Positions 1-8,941 of a stretch of 64,000 nt of DNA are shown here, in pieces. The notes beneath the pieces are model-generated. The model searched no databases. It worked only from the letters and a program-made list of their open reading frames with translations, and was not told the origin of the DNA. This stretch comes from Bifidobacterium sp. ESL0732 (GTDB lineage: Bacteria; Actinomycetota; Actinomycetes; Actinomycetales; Bifidobacteriaceae). Position 1 is the first letter of the stretch. Each line of letters begins with the position of its first letter. A program made the position numbers and the translations under genes. The stretch lies in NCBI RefSeq assembly GCF_029395535.1, contig NZ_CP113920.1, positions 682,001 to 746,000 on the forward strand. Direction: 5' to 3'.

Positions 1-400
1 GCCCCTTGACCCACACGAACTTGACCGGGCCGGGCCGGGCGGCGATTTCCGCGTCGATGGCCTTGATTAGCGGCGCGTTCTTTACGGGCTTCTTCTGTGA
101 GTTCTTCCACCCGTTCTTCTTCCACCCTTTGACCCAGGTGGTCGAGCAATTGATGGCGTACTGCGAGTCGGTTTCGATGGTCAGCGGTTCAGCGCCACGG
201 TGCGCCCGCAATGCCTCGAGCACCGCGCAGAGCTCACCGATCTGGTTGGTGCCGTTGGTGGCGCCGCCCGCGTCGCTGTCGCCGTCGTGCTGGTGGCCGT
301 CGGTCCGTGCCGCGTTCGCAGCGTGGTCAGCCCAAGCCCATCCCATCGGCCCGTTGGGGTTGCCCAGTGCGCTGCCGTCCGTAGAAACCGTAATAGTCAT
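1..400 (-). CDS. rnhA: Ribonuclease HI, N-terminal part (runs off the left edge)
   Basis: Degrades the RNA strand of RNA-DNA hybrids in the cytoplasm. Reading the minus strand from 400 gives a protein starting MTITVSTDGS. Three of the four RNase H acidic residues are visible: Asp8 in STDGS, Glu56 in GELCAVLEAL and Asp78 in ETDSQ. The fourth Asp and the C-terminus lie outside the window. About ten extra Gly/Asp/His-rich residues sit between the first Asp and the Glu compared with the E. coli enzyme. There is no clear Shine-Dalgarno, but a TAACCT box lies at 408-413, seven bases upstream, so the transcript is probably leaderless. The neighbour pgm is on the same strand, 113 bp upstream, separated by a large inverted repeat. 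Confidence 0.9.
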   Translation of the reverse strand, partial: MTITVSTDGSALGNPNGPMGWAWADHAANAARTDGHQHDGDSDAGGATNGTNQIGELCAVLEALRAHRGAEPLTIETDSQYAINCSTTWVKGWKKNGWKNSQKKPVKNAPLIKAIDAEIAARPGPVKFVWVKG

Positions 401-430
401 GTTTCCAAGGTTACGTGCCGGCGGCGAAAA

Positions 431-506
431 CACAAAGGTCGGTCGGTAGGATTTTTGAAACCGCTTGATTGCGCTGTTTCAATGTTCCTATCGACCGACC
501 TTTGTG
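431..506. repeat. 21-bp inverted repeat with 34-nt loop between pgm and rnhA
   Basis: Arms 431-451 and 486-506 are reverse complements over 21 bases with a single difference, which is a G-U pair in plus-strand RNA and an A-C mismatch in minus-strand RNA. The loop contains a smaller GAAAC/GTTTC pair. No T-run follows on the minus strand, so it is not a standard intrinsic terminator for pgm. It could be a terminator variant, a processing site or an operator. Confidence 0.75.
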
Positions 507-513
507 CTATTGG

Positions 514-2190
514 TTAATCGTCCAACGCCTTGTCGACCACGTCGGTGGCCTCGGCGAGGACTTGGTCGAGAGCCTCGGGGGAGACGAACGACTCGGCGTA
601 GATCTTGTAGATGTTCTCGGTGCCGGAGGGGCGAGCGGCGAACCAGTTGTTCTTGGTGGTCACCTTGATGCCGCCGATCGGAGCGTCGTTGCCGGGCGCG
701 CGCGTGAGCTTGGCGGTGATGTTCTCGCCGGCCAGCGTAGTGGCGCTGACGGATTCGGGGGTGAGGTCAGCGAACTTCTGCTTTTGCTCGAGCGTGGTCG
801 GCGTATCGACGCGCTTGTACCAGCTTTCGCCGAATCGCTCGACCTGCTCCTGGTGCAGCTGCGCTGGATTCTTGCCGGTCTTGGCGGTGATCTCGGCGGC
901 CAAGAGGTCGGGGATGATGCCGTCCTTGTCGGTGGTCCACACGTGGCCGTCGCGGCGCAGGAAGCTCATGCCACTGCTCTCCTCGCCGCCGAACGCGACT
1001 TTGCCGGTGAAGAGCGGGTCCACGAACCACTTGAATCCGACCGGCACCTCTACCAGTGGCGCGCCGATGGAGGCGGCCACGCGGTCGATCAGCGAGGACG
1101 AGACCAGCGTCTTGCCGACGCCGGTACCCTCGGGCCAGCCGGGGCGCGCGCCGCCGAAGAGGTAGGCGATGCATACGGCGAGGTAGTGGTTCGGGTTCAT
1201 CACGCCCCAGTCGGGGCAGACGATGCCATGACGGTCGGCGTCCGGGTCGGTGCCGCCCACGAGGTCGTACTTGCTCCATGCCCCGGCGTTCAGCTCGTCG
1301 ACCAGCCCCTTCATCGCATACTGCGAGCTGGGGTCCATGCGGATCTTGCCGTCGTGGTCGATGGTCATGAACCGCCAGGTCGGGTCGACCTCGGGGCGCA
1401 CCACGCCGATGTTGAGACTATACTTTTCGTTGATGAGCGGCCAATAGTTGACGCTCGCGCCGCCCAGTGGGTCGATTCCCAGGCGCACGCCGGAGGAGCG
1501 GATGGCGTCGAAGTCGATGACGTCGCCGAGGTCGCTGACGTAGTGGTCGCGGTAGTCGAAGCGTTCGACCAGCGGGGACTTGATGGCCTCGTCGTACGGC
1601 ACTCGCTTGACGTCGCGGAAGTGGCCCAGCAGCTCGTTGGCGCGGTTGGCGATGGCTTCAGTCGCTTCGGCCGGGGCCGGACCGCCGGTGACCGGGTCGT
1701 ACTTGAAACCACCATCGGTGGGCGGGTTGTGCGAGGGGGTCACCACGATGCCGTCGGCCAGGCCCTTGCCTTCGAAGCGTTGCGATCCGTCGGCGGCGCG
1801 GTTGTGGGTGAGGATGGCATGCGAGATGACTGGGGTAGGCACGAAGTCGTCGCGTGAGTCGATGCGCACGGTGACGCCGTTGGCGACGAGCACCTCGATG
1901 GCCGTCTTCATCGCTGGGGCCGACAGGGCGTGGGTGTCGCGGCCGAGATAGAGCGGCCCGGTCACGCCCGCTTTCTTGCGGTATTCGGCGATGGCCTGGC
2001 TGATCGCGACGATATGCGCCTCGTTGAACGAGGTCTTCAGCGACGAGCCGCGGTGGCCGGAGGTGCCGAACGAGACGCGCTGCGCCGGGTCGGTGGGGTC
2101 GGGGATGGCGTCATAGTATTTTCCGATGACCTCATCGACGTCAATGAGGTCGGCTTGTGTGGCGGGTTTGCCCGCATTATTTGCAACCAT
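514..2190 (-). CDS. pgm: Alpha-D-glucose phosphate-specific phosphoglucomutase
   Basis: Interconverts glucose 1-phosphate and glucose 6-phosphate, linking glycogen and nucleotide-sugar pools with central metabolism in the cytosol. The protein has 558 residues, close to the usual size. The catalytic phosphoserine loop VTPSHNPP places Ser153. The metal loop DPDADRHG lies near residues 315-322 and the sugar-binding [10 protein letters not shown] follows in domain 3. The reading frame stays open upstream to 2382, but that extension translates a palindromic repeat and has no family similarity. The start at 2190 (MVANNAGK) fits the family length and has a CACAAT box six bases upstream (2197-2202) with no separate SD, consistent with leaderless initiation. 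Three 51-bp repeats lie 100-250 bp upstream and may be regulatory. Confidence 0.95.
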   Translation of the reverse strand: MVANNAGKPATQADLIDVDEVIGKYYDAIPDPTDPAQRVSFGTSGHRGSSLKTSFNEAHIVAISQAIAEYRKKAGVTGPLYLGRDTHALSAPAMKTAIEVLVANGVTVRIDSRDDFVPTPVISHAILTHNRAADGSQRFEGKGLADGIVVTPSHNPPTDGGFKYDPVTGGPAPAEATEAIANRANELLGHFRDVKRVPYDEAIKSPLVERFDYRDHYVSDLGDVIDFDAIRSSGVRLGIDPLGGASVNYWPLINEKYSLNIGVVRPEVDPTWRFMTIDHDGKIRMDPSSQYAMKGLVDELNAGAWSKYDLVGGTDPDADRHGIVCPDWGVMNPNHYLAVCIAYLFGGARPGWPEGTGVGKTLVSSSLIDRVAASIGAPLVEVPVGFKWFVDPLFTGKVAFGGEESSGMSFLRRDGHVWTTDKDGIIPDLLAAEITAKTGKNPAQLHQEQVERFGESWYKRVDTPTTLEQKQKFADLTPESVSATTLAGENITAKLTRAPGNDAPIGGIKVTTKNNWFAARPSGTENIYKIYAESFVSPEALDQVLAEATDVVDKALDD

Positions 2191-2665
2191 GCTTCCATTG
2201 TGCCACAGTCGCGCGGCGGAAGCGCGAAATTTGTGCGCTGTCACAACCAATCGCACAAGGCGATTGTGCGAACTGAGATATCTGATGTATAAAAAGTGCA
2301 TTTTACATGCGTCAATATGCACTTTCTTAACGCTAGCGTCAAAAAAGTGCATTTGGAAAAGTCCAATATGCATTTTTCTCACGGTGCCGTCAAAAAAGTG
2401 CGTTTAACGGGGGCTAAAGTGCACTTTTTGTACAGTTCTGGGCCGCAGCAGCTGAGACGCGCTGAAACACGATAGTGAGTTGATGGCTGGAAATGCGAAG
2501 CGAAACGAGCGAGTCATTGTTGGACGATTTGGTGCCTATAGCGGTCAGCCGGTTGGAAAATGTCATATAAATTCTTCTATCAGCGCCAAAGCCGACCTAC
2601 GTATTGCGACGCCCTTACGATGAAACGGGAGAAATAACCTGTCAACCTACGTTTGAGGCATTTCC
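2191..2665. other. Non-coding stretch between divergent pgm and the DUF3290 gene
   Basis: 475 bp separate the two divergently transcribed genes. It holds the pgm start-proximal box (2197-2202), the 51-bp palindromic repeat cluster (2290-2440), and about 220 bp on the DUF3290 side in which I see no gene or clear element. Confidence 0.7.
2290..2440. repeat. Three tandem 51-bp units, each with a GTGCA-centred inverted repeat
   Basis: Units begin at 2290, 2341 and 2392, exactly 51 bp apart. Each opens with (A)AAAAAGTGC and contains, about 20-25 bases later, a near-mirror such as ATGCACTTT or GCACTTTTT, so each can fold as a hairpin or act as a dyad. The first two units end in an imperfect GC palindrome (CGCTAGCGTC, CGGTGCCGTC). 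Unit 3 is the most diverged. Unlike CRISPR, there are no unique spacers between constant repeats: the unit itself varies. Likely a cluster of protein-binding sites or a local duplication of an intergenic hairpin. Confidence 0.8.
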
Positions 2666-3106
2666 ATGACATTTTACGGTATCAATTACCTGCAGAACCA
2701 GCACGGCATCAACCAGGTCGTCCGGTTCGTCATCATCATCGCGCTATGCGTGGCGCTGGTCGCGTTCTTCGTGCTCTATCTGCGGCACCGGCTCAAAACG
2801 AAATACCGGGACCTGGGCATCATAGCGCTGCTTCTGGTGGTACTCGTGCTTGGCAGCGGCTATACACAGTTCCAGCAAAGCGAGACGGCCAGCGCAAAAA
2901 GCGAGCAGATGGTCAGCTTTGTCCAACACGTCGCCAAGGAGCGGCACGTTTCCGAAAACGACGTGCTGGTCAATTCGAAATATCTGAACCAGGACGTCAT
3001 CGTCAAAATCGGTGACAAATACTATACGGTCAACCTCAACACGGACTACACCGCCTACAAACTCACCGAAACCCACATGCTCGCCGACGTCAAAGAAGAA
3101 AAGTAA
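2666..3106 (+). CDS. DUF3290 family membrane protein
   Basis: 146 residues. Two hydrophobic segments are visible at about 20-40 and 49-65, followed by a soluble domain with the pattern SENDVLVNSKYLNQDVIVKIG. This matches the DUF3290 family, whose function is unknown. The gene lies 9 bp upstream of a DUF421 gene on the same strand, and these two families commonly occur as a pair in Gram-positive bacteria, which suggests a membrane complex. A TTGAGG sequence about seven bases before the ATG can serve as ribosome binding site. No enzymatic motif is visible, so I infer a structural or envelope role only from topology and partner. Confidence 0.8.
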   Translation: MTFYGINYLQNQHGINQVVRFVIIIALCVALVAFFVLYLRHRLKTKYRDLGIIALLLVVLVLGSGYTQFQQSETASAKSEQMVSFVQHVAKERHVSENDVLVNSKYLNQDVIVKIGDKYYTVNLNTDYTAYKLTETHMLADVKEEK

Positions 3107-3115
3107 GGAATCGCC

Positions 3116-3751
3116 ATGCTCATCAGTACCACACTCATTGTCAAACTCGTCGTGGGCATCGCCTTCCTGATCGTCCACATCAACCTTTTCGGCAAGTCCA
3201 ACCTCGCACCCACCAGCGCCATGGATCAGATCCAGAACTACGTGCTCGGCGCCATCATCGGCGGCGTGATCTACAACGAGCAGATCACCGTGCTTCAGTT
3301 CATCTTCGTGCTGATCACGTGGATGCTCCTGTGCATGCTCATCAAGTTCGGCAAGGAGAACAGCCGGCCAATCAAGAAACTCATCGACGGCAGCCCTGTC
3401 ATGCTCATCTCGCACGGCAAGGTCGATGTCGCCACCTGCATGCGCAAGGGCGTTTCGGCCAGCGACCTGATGCTCAAGCTGCGCTCGCAGGGAGTCTATG
3501 AGGTCTCTAAAGTATTGAAAGCATACTTCGAGCAGAACGGCCAGTTGACCGTCATCTGCTACGGCGACGAGACGCTGCGCCTGCCGTTGATCGTCGACGG
3601 GCAGGTCGACACGGACGTGTTGGAGGCCATCGGCCACGACAAGGATTGGCTCGAGGACGAGGTCAAAAAGCAGGGTTACGACGGCACCAGCGGCGTGTAC
3701 ATCGGCGAGTACGTCTCCAAGAAGCTGGAGTTGACCGGTTACGCGAAGTAG
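3116..3751 (+). CDS. DUF421 domain-containing membrane protein
   Basis: 211 residues. The N-terminal ~75 residues hold three hydrophobic helices; the C-terminal part is the soluble DUF421 domain with the typical stretch PVMLISHGKVDVATCMRKG followed by a repeat-like second half. DUF421 proteins are related to YetF/YcaP, inner-membrane proteins of unknown function. An AAGGAAT site precedes the ATG. It is co-transcribed with the DUF3290 gene. The last residues of the ORF are close to a 108-bp gap before the convergent lipid-kinase gene, in which I see no clear terminator. Confidence 0.85.
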   Translation: MLISTTLIVKLVVGIAFLIVHINLFGKSNLAPTSAMDQIQNYVLGAIIGGVIYNEQITVLQFIFVLITWMLLCMLIKFGKENSRPIKKLIDGSPVMLISHGKVDVATCMRKGVSASDLMLKLRSQGVYEVSKVLKAYFEQNGQLTVICYGDETLRLPLIVDGQVDTDVLEAIGHDKDWLEDEVKKQGYDGTSGVYIGEYVSKKLELTGYAK

Positions 3752-3859
3752 GCGTGAAGTGGGCGGGGAAGTGGCCGAAGCGATTGCGAAGTAATCGGGG
3801 GATGACCGGGGAATAACCGTGAGATGGCTGCGAAAACAGTCGAAGAGTAGTTGTAGTTC

Positions 3860-4963
3860 CTAGATCTGCTCCAGCTCGGCCTTGGCCGGAACGCGCACGC
3901 GCAGAGACTTGGGCTCGACACTGAAACGGATATGGCTGGTCGAACCGAGCATATCACCGTCGACCTGAGCCAGCGCAGGCTTTTCGAGTTGGATTTCGGC
4001 TTTGACGCCCTGGATCTGGTCCATAGTGGAATTGGTGGAAAGCGGGCTTTGCTGCGCGCGTCCGGTGATGGTCTGGTGCATCACGTCGCCGAAAAGGTTC
4101 ATCCATCCGAGAATGCCGCCTGAAGTATCGATGATTTCGAAATCGAGCAGTCCGTCGTCGAACGAGGCGTCCGGCATCAGCGAAAACACGGGAATCTGGC
4201 CGCAATTGCCGGCCATGAACGTACGGAAATGCAGCTCGCCGACCGTGTGAGAGCTTCCGTCTGCGCTGGTAATGGTGACGGCCCCGCGGTATTTCGGCGC
4301 GAACAGATGCTTCATGCCGCCGGAGAAATAGGCGAGCCAGCTGATGTTTTTCTTCAATTCCGGATCGGTGTCGTTGATCATATCGGCGTCGAAACCGATG
4401 CCGGCGATGATAAGGAAGGCGTGGGCATGGTCATCGTCGGGACGGTCGAGCAGCGCCATGCGTCCCATGTCGACCATGCGTTCGCCGTGTGAGGTCGCGA
4501 TGGCCAGTGCCGCATTGATGTCATCGACGGGGATGCCCATGTTGCGGGCGAAAAGGTTGCCGGTTCCGATGGGGATGATGCCTAAGGTGTGCCCGGTGCC
4601 GCTTATGGCGCTGGCAACAGTCCGCACGGTGCCGTCTCCGCCCACCGCCACTAGAACGTCGGCTCCGTGTCTCAGCGCCTCAAGCGCACAAACGCGTCCG
4701 TCGCGTTGAAGCGTCGTTTCGATAAATTCGATATCAGTGATGTCGCGGTCTTTGCAGAATTCCTCGATATGCAGGCGTGCGCGCGTGGCCTGGGGTTTGG
4801 AAGGATTGATAATGAAGGCGTAACGAACCTGGTCGTCGTCACGCTGGTTGAGTCTCTGCACCCTACGCCACCGCCTCCAGGCGCGCCGTCCCAGCGCGGC
4901 GGCAACGGCGAGAACACATACCGTAACCACGGCGAGAACGACGAAAAGCACTGTTCGAGACAT
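3860..4963 (-). CDS. Diacylglycerol kinase-family lipid kinase
   Basis: 367 residues. The N-terminus has one membrane segment (about 5-25) followed by an Arg-rich stretch, so the catalytic part faces the cytosol at the membrane. The DAGK catalytic signature is present: INPSKPQA near residue 52, then VAVGGDGTV with the nucleotide-binding GGDGT, and IPIGTGNLFARNMGIP. The C-terminal domain has the usual QVDGD near the end. Members phosphorylate diacylglycerol or related lipids with ATP; the precise substrate cannot be told. A CACAAT box at 4970-4975, six bases before the ATG and without an SD, is the same arrangement as at pgm and the histidine kinase, suggesting a leaderless mRNA. It is convergent with the DUF421 gene. 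Confidence 0.9.
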   Translation of the reverse strand: MSRTVLFVVLAVVTVCVLAVAAALGRRAWRRWRRVQRLNQRDDDQVRYAFIINPSKPQATRARLHIEEFCKDRDITDIEFIETTLQRDGRVCALEALRHGADVLVAVGGDGTVRTVASAISGTGHTLGIIPIGTGNLFARNMGIPVDDINAALAIATSHGERMVDMGRMALLDRPDDDHAHAFLIIAGIGFDADMINDTDPELKKNISWLAYFSGGMKHLFAPKYRGAVTITSADGSSHTVGELHFRTFMAGNCGQIPVFSLMPDASFDDGLLDFEIIDTSGGILGWMNLFGDVMHQTITGRAQQSPLSTNSTMDQIQGVKAEIQLEKPALAQVDGDMLGSTSHIRFSVEPKSLRVRVPAKAELEQI

Positions 4964-5517
4964 GGCTCTATTGTGGCGCGATACAGTGACGTTGCGCCCG
5001 AAGTTGAAAAAAAGATGAACGAACCCTACACGTTGGTTTGTTGTGGTTCACTTTTCGATTTCGGCGATTCCTGATGATCGTTTTTACTTTTACAGATAAC
5101 GGCAAAGCATTAGTTCAGGCCGCGAAAACGCGGGGTAAAATGGGTAAGGAAACAAAAACGAAACAATGCCGTCTCACTATTTGTCACCGAATTATCGGGG
5201 GCGGACTGGCTTCAATATACTGTGAACCATGTTCGACATGGGGAATGAAGTAGGCACCACGGCCAATGCCGCGTGCCGCTCTTTGATTGTCTCAAATGTC
5301 AGCATTTTCGCTTCGACCCGTCGATCGCATTCGTCGTCGACTGTCGTCTGCAGCGGTATTTCGGATTGATTTATTCAGTTTTGTAAACATTCAAATATTG
5401 CATTATCGCAACGGCATAATCTGCCTGGTAACGTGTGATGTTTTGCTTCGTATTGGGCAGTGTCCCATTAGAAGCGGATTTTAAAAATCCAAAAACATGA
5501 GGGGAAAGTGGATTGTC
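4964..5517. other. 554-bp non-coding region upstream of the amino-acid permease
   Basis: Divergent promoter region between the lipid kinase and the permease. The only structured sequences I see are a short palindrome CCATGTTCGACATGG at 5227-5241 and a 15-bp palindrome GGATTTTAAAAATCC at 5476-5490, 27 bases before the permease start. The region turns AT-rich after 5370. Short ORFs here have no family resemblance and no ribosome binding site. Confidence 0.6.
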
Positions 5518-6885
5518 ATGACAAACGAAGAAGATCGTCCGGCAAAGCGGCGGGCAGGCGATGCGCAAGCCGCCGCTACGGTCGAGGCACAGAAAACCAA
5601 AGATTATAAGACCGACAGGGCCTTTGCGCTGAAATGGCACGGTCAGGACGTGCGTTGGATGCTGAGCCTTTTCGGCACTGCCATCGGCGCAGGCGTACTG
5701 TTTCTGCCGATCGACGCTGGTGGTGCGGGCATCATCGGCATCGTGCTCATGCTGCTTGTGGCCTATCCGCTGGCCTATTTCGCGCACCGGGCGATGTGCC
5801 GGTTCGTGCTTTCGGCTCGTAACCCCGATGACGACATCACCGACGTGGTTGAGCAGCATTTCGGCTTCGGTTTCGGCATGGTTTTCACGATTATCTACTT
5901 CGTTGAGGTTTTGGTCATTCTGCTGATGTACTCAGTCTCCATCACCAATACCGCCCAAAGCTTCATTGTCAATCAGCTGCACATGCCAGCGCCGCCTCGT
6001 TGGCTGCTTTCCCTCGTGCTCATTGCTGTGCTGATTCTCATCATGACCTGCGGAACCCGCGCCGTGACCCGCGTGATGACCTGGCTGACCTGGCCGGTCA
6101 TCGCCGTGCTGGTGATTTTCGCGCTCTACCTCATCCCGCGCTGGAACCCGTCCATGCTCACCAGCTTTCCTAAGAATGCCTCCGGTGCGTTTGATTTCGG
6201 TACGCTCGCGCTGGATTTGTGGTTGCTAGTTCCGGTCATCGTCCTCACGTTCGATCATTCCGCCATTATCTCCTCCTTCTCCGTCAACGTTCGCAGGCGG
6301 TACGGCAAGTATTCTGACGACAAGATCGGCAAGATCCTCAAAGTCGGCGAACCCATGATGGTCACCGTCGTGCTCTTCTTCGTCTTAAGCAGCGACCTTG
6401 CGCTGACCCCCGGCGATTTGGTAAAGGCCAAAGCGGAAAACGTTTCCATCCTGAGCTATCTCGCCAACATCTTGAATACCCCGGCCATCTCCTGGATTGC
6501 CTCCATCACCGCGTTTGTCTGCATTTTCAAGGCGTTCCTCGGCCATTACCTCGGTGTTGAGGAAGGGCTTGGCGGCATCATCCGCAAGGTCGCACACACC
6601 AAAGGCGTGGTGGTCGAACGCAAGAAGCTCAACGTCATCGTCAGTGTCCTGATGTTCTTCGCCTGCTGGTTTGTGGCTTGGGCCAATCCCTCCGCCATCG
6701 GCATGATTGAGACCATGGCCGGCCCGCTAATCGCTTTCGTGCTACTGCTCCTGCCGATGTATGGCGTCCACAAGGCGCCGGCACTCAAGAAGTACTCCCA
6801 CAAGATCAGCAACGTGTTCATCGTGGTCGTCGGCCTGGTCGCGGTCAGCGCCATCTTCTACAACATCGTCGAACTGTTCATGTGA
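5518..6885 (+). CDS. Amino-acid permease of the serine/threonine (SdaC/TdcC, HAAAP) type
   Basis: About 455 residues, highly hydrophobic with around eleven membrane helices after a 45-residue charged N-terminus. The first helix carries GTAIGAGVLFLPIDAGGAG, the typical HAAAP-family opening, and the later DHSAIISSFSVNVRRRYG loop and LGHYLGVEEG motif match serine/threonine:proton symporters. The role would be uptake of serine or threonine with protons; the substrate is inferred from family. An upstream ATG at 5497 has no SD, whereas AGGGGA at 5500-5505 sits about 12 bases before the ATG at 5518, so I prefer 5518. A GGATTTTAAAAATCC palindrome just upstream may be an operator. Confidence 0.88.
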   Translation: MTNEEDRPAKRRAGDAQAAATVEAQKTKDYKTDRAFALKWHGQDVRWMLSLFGTAIGAGVLFLPIDAGGAGIIGIVLMLLVAYPLAYFAHRAMCRFVLSARNPDDDITDVVEQHFGFGFGMVFTIIYFVEVLVILLMYSVSITNTAQSFIVNQLHMPAPPRWLLSLVLIAVLILIMTCGTRAVTRVMTWLTWPVIAVLVIFALYLIPRWNPSMLTSFPKNASGAFDFGTLALDLWLLVPVIVLTFDHSAIISSFSVNVRRRYGKYSDDKIGKILKVGEPMMVTVVLFFVLSSDLALTPGDLVKAKAENVSILSYLANILNTPAISWIASITAFVCIFKAFLGHYLGVEEGLGGIIRKVAHTKGVVVERKKLNVIVSVLMFFACWFVAWANPSAIGMIETMAGPLIAFVLLLLPMYGVHKAPALKKYSHKISNVFIVVVGLVAVSAIFYNIVELFM

Positions 6886-6992
6886 GCTGTTGTTCTGAGT
6901 GTAGCCACCGGGTAGCCGTAACCGTTGTCGGAATTGGGAGAAACGTGTGGCGGTAACCGATGGCAACAATCCCTGAATAACGACACCAATAC

Positions 6993-7030
6993 GACACCTA
7001 CAGACGGGCTACAAACCCGCAGTAGGTGTC
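6993..7030 (+). terminator. Hairpin between the permease and serS
   Basis: GACACCTA (6993-7000) pairs with TAGGTGTC (7023-7030), and an inner CGGG/CCCG pair extends the stem. Only CCCTTTA follows, so it is a weak intrinsic terminator. It lies 26 bases before the serS start and overlaps the region where a serS promoter should lie. Confidence 0.5.
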
Positions 7031-7055
7031 CCTTTACACAAGTAGGCTTGAAATC

Positions 7056-8342
7056 ATGCTAGATATCCAATTTATTCGTGAACATCCCGACGTCGTGCGC
7101 GAATCCCAGCGCAAGCGCGGCGAATCCGTCGAGCTCGTCGATGAGGTCCTGAAACAGGACGAAACCCGCCGCGCCGCACTCAAATCGTACGAGGAAGCGC
7201 GTGCCAGCCAAAAGGCGATGGGTAAGAAGGTCGCCGCTGCTCCGGCCGATCAGAAGGCCGCGCTGATTGCGCAGACCAAGGATCTGGCCAATAAGGTCGC
7301 CGAATACAAGAAGACTTCCGACGATGCCGCCGAGGCCTATACGAAGGCCATGTGGCAGTTCTCCAACATCGTCGAGCCCGAAGCGCCCGAAGGCGGCGAG
7401 GACGATTACGTCGTAGTCAAGAAGGTCGGCACGCCGCGCGACTTCAAGGCCGAGGGCTTCGAGCCTAAGGATCACCTGACGCTGGGCGTCGGCGTGGCCG
7501 GCATCGATATGCGTCGTGGCGTCAAGGTCTCCGGTTCGCGCTTCTACTTCCTGCGTGGCGCCGTTGCCCGCATGCAGATTGCCATGCTCACCATGGCCGT
7601 CGATCAGGCCGAGGAGAACGGCTTCACACTTGCTATCACCCCGACGCTGGTGCGTCCCGAGGTCATGGCGGGAACCGGCTTCCTCAATTCACACGCCGAT
7701 GAAATCTATCGTCTGCGCGAACCTGACGACCAGTATCTCGTCGGCACTTCCGAAGTACCGCTTGCCGGTATGCACGAGAACGAGATCCTCGACCTTTCCG
7801 ATGGCCCTTTGAAGTACACGGGCTGGTCGAGCTGCTACCGCCGCGAGGCCGGTGCCGCAGGCAAGGACACTTCCGGCATCATCCGCGTCCACCAGTTTGA
7901 CAAAGTGGAGATGTTCGTCTACTGCAAGCAGGAAGATTCCCGCGAGATGCACAAGCAGCTGCTCGGCATGGAGGAGCAGATGCTGGCCAAGGTCGAGGTG
8001 CCTTACCGCACCATCGACACCGCCGCCGGCGACCTCGGTTCCTCAGCCGCGCGCAAGTTCGACAACGAGGCTTGGGTGCCGACGCAGGATCGCTACCGCG
8101 AGCTCACGTCCACCTCGAACTGCACCGAGTATCAGGCCCGTCGCCTGAACATCCGCGAGCGCACCGAGGACGGCTCCACCCGTCCAGTCTCCACGTTGAA
8201 TGGCACGCTGGCGACCACCCGCTGGCTCGTCGCCATCCTCGAGAACCACCAGCAGAAGGACGGCTCCATCGAGATTCCGAAGGCCATGCGTCCCTACATG
8301 GGCGGCCGCGAGGTCATCGAGCCTACCAAGTGGGAGGCATGA
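7056..8342 (+). CDS. serS: Seryl-tRNA synthetase
   Basis: Charges tRNA-Ser with serine in the cytosol. 428 residues, the normal length. The N-terminal coiled-coil arm (about 30-105, Lys/Glu/Ala-rich) is followed by the class II catalytic core: motif 2 with YTGWSSCYRREAGAAG and motif 3 with TLNGTLATTRWLVAILENHQ near the C-terminus. The TSEVPL serine-binding motif is also visible. The longer ORF start at 7026 would add ten residues without homology; MLDIQFIREHPD is the family start. There is no good SD; a TAGGCT box at 7043-7048 is seven bases before the ATG, suggesting a leaderless transcript. A tRNA-Ser gene follows 180 bp downstream, which is functionally fitting. Confidence 0.97.
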   Translation: MLDIQFIREHPDVVRESQRKRGESVELVDEVLKQDETRRAALKSYEEARASQKAMGKKVAAAPADQKAALIAQTKDLANKVAEYKKTSDDAAEAYTKAMWQFSNIVEPEAPEGGEDDYVVVKKVGTPRDFKAEGFEPKDHLTLGVGVAGIDMRRGVKVSGSRFYFLRGAVARMQIAMLTMAVDQAEENGFTLAITPTLVRPEVMAGTGFLNSHADEIYRLREPDDQYLVGTSEVPLAGMHENEILDLSDGPLKYTGWSSCYRREAGAAGKDTSGIIRVHQFDKVEMFVYCKQEDSREMHKQLLGMEEQMLAKVEVPYRTIDTAAGDLGSSAARKFDNEAWVPTQDRYRELTSTSNCTEYQARRLNIRERTEDGSTRPVSTLNGTLATTRWLVAILENHQQKDGSIEIPKAMRPYMGGREVIEPTKWEA

Positions 8343-8521
8343 GCGCTGTAGCTGTACGTTGAAAGCGTCGCGGTTCTGCCCAATGCGGATGCATGGTAGA
8401 AGTGCGGCGCTTTTGTTTTGGCGGTGAATGGAGCAGCGGTTACGTCGGCGTGTGAGTGTCGGCGGGCGGCTGTTATAATTTCATACGTTGCGTTTGCGGT
8501 GCAAGCCGCTAATCGCAACAT

Positions 8522-8606
8522 GGACAGATGTCTGAGCGGTCGAAAGAGACGGTCTTGAAAACCGTTGAGGAGCAATCCTCCGCGAGTTCGAATCTCGCTC
8601 TGTCCG
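8522..8606 (+). tRNA. tRNA-Ser (anticodon TGA)
   Basis: 85-nt class II tRNA. Acceptor GGACAGA (8522-8528) pairs perfectly with TCTGTCC (8599-8605), with discriminator G. The anticodon stem ACGGT/ACCGT encloses CTTGAAA, giving TGA. A long variable arm (TTGAGGAGCAATCCTC) is typical of tRNA-Ser, and the T-loop is TTCGAAT. CCA is not encoded. A TATAAT box at 8474-8479 lies upstream. Confidence 0.96.
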
Positions 8607-8614
8607 CGTCGCAA

Positions 8615-8656
8615 AATGGGTTCTGGATACTAGATTTATCCGGAACCCATTTGTTT
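8615..8656 (+). terminator. Rho-independent terminator of tRNA-Ser
   Basis: AAATGGGTTC pairs with GAACCCATTT around a loop of about 18 bases, followed by GTTTTG. Confidence 0.85.
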
Positions 8657-8941
8657 TGCTGGATGCTATGAAACGACCAGCGAAATGTCACGCTTTCGCC
8701 GGTCGCACGAACTCATCTGATTCGTGTGCCGCAACCACTGCGCTGTGTGGAGCAGCATTCACAATAAGGGTGGGGTATCATGCCCGGTTCAAGGAAACGG
8801 CATAGCGTGGAACTATCTGAGGGAATCTATCGTGGCGATTATCGTCGGAAAATGAATTGAGGAAGCCAACCATTGGGCCGGCATCGGATCAATACGATTG
8901 ATAGTGCCGTACCATTGTGGGTATTGGCTAGGAGGTTTGCC
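8657..8941. other. Non-coding stretch between tRNA-Ser and the VOC gene
   Basis: No gene seen. A small dyad ATCAATACGATTGAT at 8888-8902 lies about 40 bases before the VOC start and could be an operator. Confidence 0.5.

Noticed and set aside
469..1857. 462-codon plus-strand open frame opposite pgm
   Set aside because: It is the mirror of pgm in a GC-rich gene; its translation is low-complexity Val/Gly/Asp-rich with no family pattern.
2191..2382. N-terminal extension of pgm to 2382
   Set aside because: The added 64 residues translate the 51-bp repeats and the promoter box; the family start is at 2190.
2290..2440. Possible CRISPR array
   Set aside because: Only three units, each itself a varying palindrome, with no constant repeat/unique spacer alternation and no cas genes.
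5038..5253. 71-codon frame in the permease upstream region
   Set aside because: No SD, no family resemblance, and unlike codon use of neighbours.
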